Of a stretch of 6,858 nt of DNA, positions 6,471 to 6,858 are shown piece after piece. Every line of letters starts with the position of its first letter. The first letter of the stretch is position 1. The position numbers and the translations under genes are program-made. The DNA comes from Holosporaceae bacterium (GTDB lineage: Bacteria > Pseudomonadota > Alphaproteobacteria > UBA3830), in the NCBI GenBank assembly GCA_031269645.1, contig JAISYW010000124.1, positions 1 to 6,858 of the forward strand, written 5' to 3'. Below the pieces are notes generated by a model that saw only the letters and a program-made list of their open reading frames with translations, was not told the DNA's origin and searched no databases.

Positions 6471-6858
6471 ATGAATTTGCATCAAAACGACTTACCGGCA
6501 GACCTTATTTTTGAAAACAGCGTGGCCATAGATACCGAAACTATGGGATTGGTAACCAAAAGAGACAGGCTATGTCTTGTGCAACTGTGTTCCCAAAGCG
6601 GCGATGTTCATATGGTACAAATCCACAGAGAACGGCCCTGTAAATCCGAGAACCTTTGCAAATTATTGACGGACGATTCAATTTTAAAGATTTTTCATTT
6701 TGCACGTTTCGACGTCTCGATTTTGAATTATACGTTCAATATAAAAGTAAAACCGATATATTGCACGAAAATAGCTTCAAAATTAATCAGGACCTACACA
6801 GAAAAGCACGGTTTAAAAAATTTATGCAAGGACATGCTAAATGTCGATATTTCAAAAC
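6471..6858 (+). CDS. rnd: Ribonuclease D, 3'-5' exonuclease, N-terminal part (3' end outside window)
   Basis: RNase D is a DEDD-family exonuclease that trims the 3' ends of tRNA precursors and other small RNAs. The frame stays open from ATG 6471 to the window end, giving 129 residues, so the gene is truncated by the window edge only. The Exo I motif is AIDTETMGL with metal-binding D21 and E23. Exo II is HFARFDVSIL (76-85) with D81. The stretch TYTEKHGLKNLCKDML near the edge resembles the region leading to Exo III, whose catalytic residues lie outside. The short lead-in MNLHQNDLP fits the compact RNase D of alphaproteobacteria (around 200 residues, generally without an HRDC domain), but the missing C-terminus prevents a check. 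It follows tRNA-Leu by 18 bases. Confidence 0.88.
   Translation, partial: MNLHQNDLPADLIFENSVAIDTETMGLVTKRDRLCLVQLCSQSGDVHMVQIHRERPCKSENLCKLLTDDSILKIFHFARFDVSILNYTFNIKVKPIYCTKIASKLIRTYTEKHGLKNLCKDMLNVDISK

Overview
This AT-rich window looks like part of the chromosome of a host-associated bacterium, most likely an alphaproteobacterium of the Holosporales/Paracaedibacter kind. That placement is an inference. It rests on the short single-domain type of RNase D, the wording of EF-P, the low GC content, the tight packing of genes, and type VI secretion (T6SS) genes set among housekeeping genes. All genes lie on the + strand, and I found no convincing gene on the - strand. No stretch longer than about 105 bases lacks a gene.

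Left block (1-1936): the 3' part of dapF (diaminopimelate epimerase), rnhA (ribonuclease HI) and rlmN (23S rRNA A2503 / tRNA A37 C2-methyltransferase). The genes overlap by 4 and 37 bases, so they probably form one translationally coupled transcription unit. dapF implies that the cell makes meso-diaminopimelate for peptidoglycan or lysine.

Middle block (2040-5685): a compact four-gene T6SS cassette in the order hcp-like (tssD), tssE, tssF, tssG. The first encodes the inner-tube protein and the other three encode baseplate/wedge parts. The gaps are 16 bases, then 1 base, then a 37-base overlap, so this is clearly one operon. It has an AT-rich inverted repeat and a possible promoter directly upstream. 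The sheath (tssB/C), membrane complex (tssJ/L/M), tssK, the ATPase (tssH) and the spike (vgrG/tssI) are not in the window. They must lie elsewhere if the apparatus works.

Right block (5789-6858): efp (elongation factor P), a complete tRNA-Leu(CAG) with an encoded CCA end, and the 5' part of an RNase D gene. Gaps are only 13 and 18 bases, so the tRNA is probably cut from a shared transcript, next to a gene for a nuclease whose family trims tRNA 3' ends.

The most noteworthy item is the isolated tube-plus-baseplate T6SS module between rlmN and efp, whose Hcp-like protein is divergent, N-terminally extended and TTG-initiated. I see no sign of a wholly new system: the components are recognisable T6SS families, though divergent.
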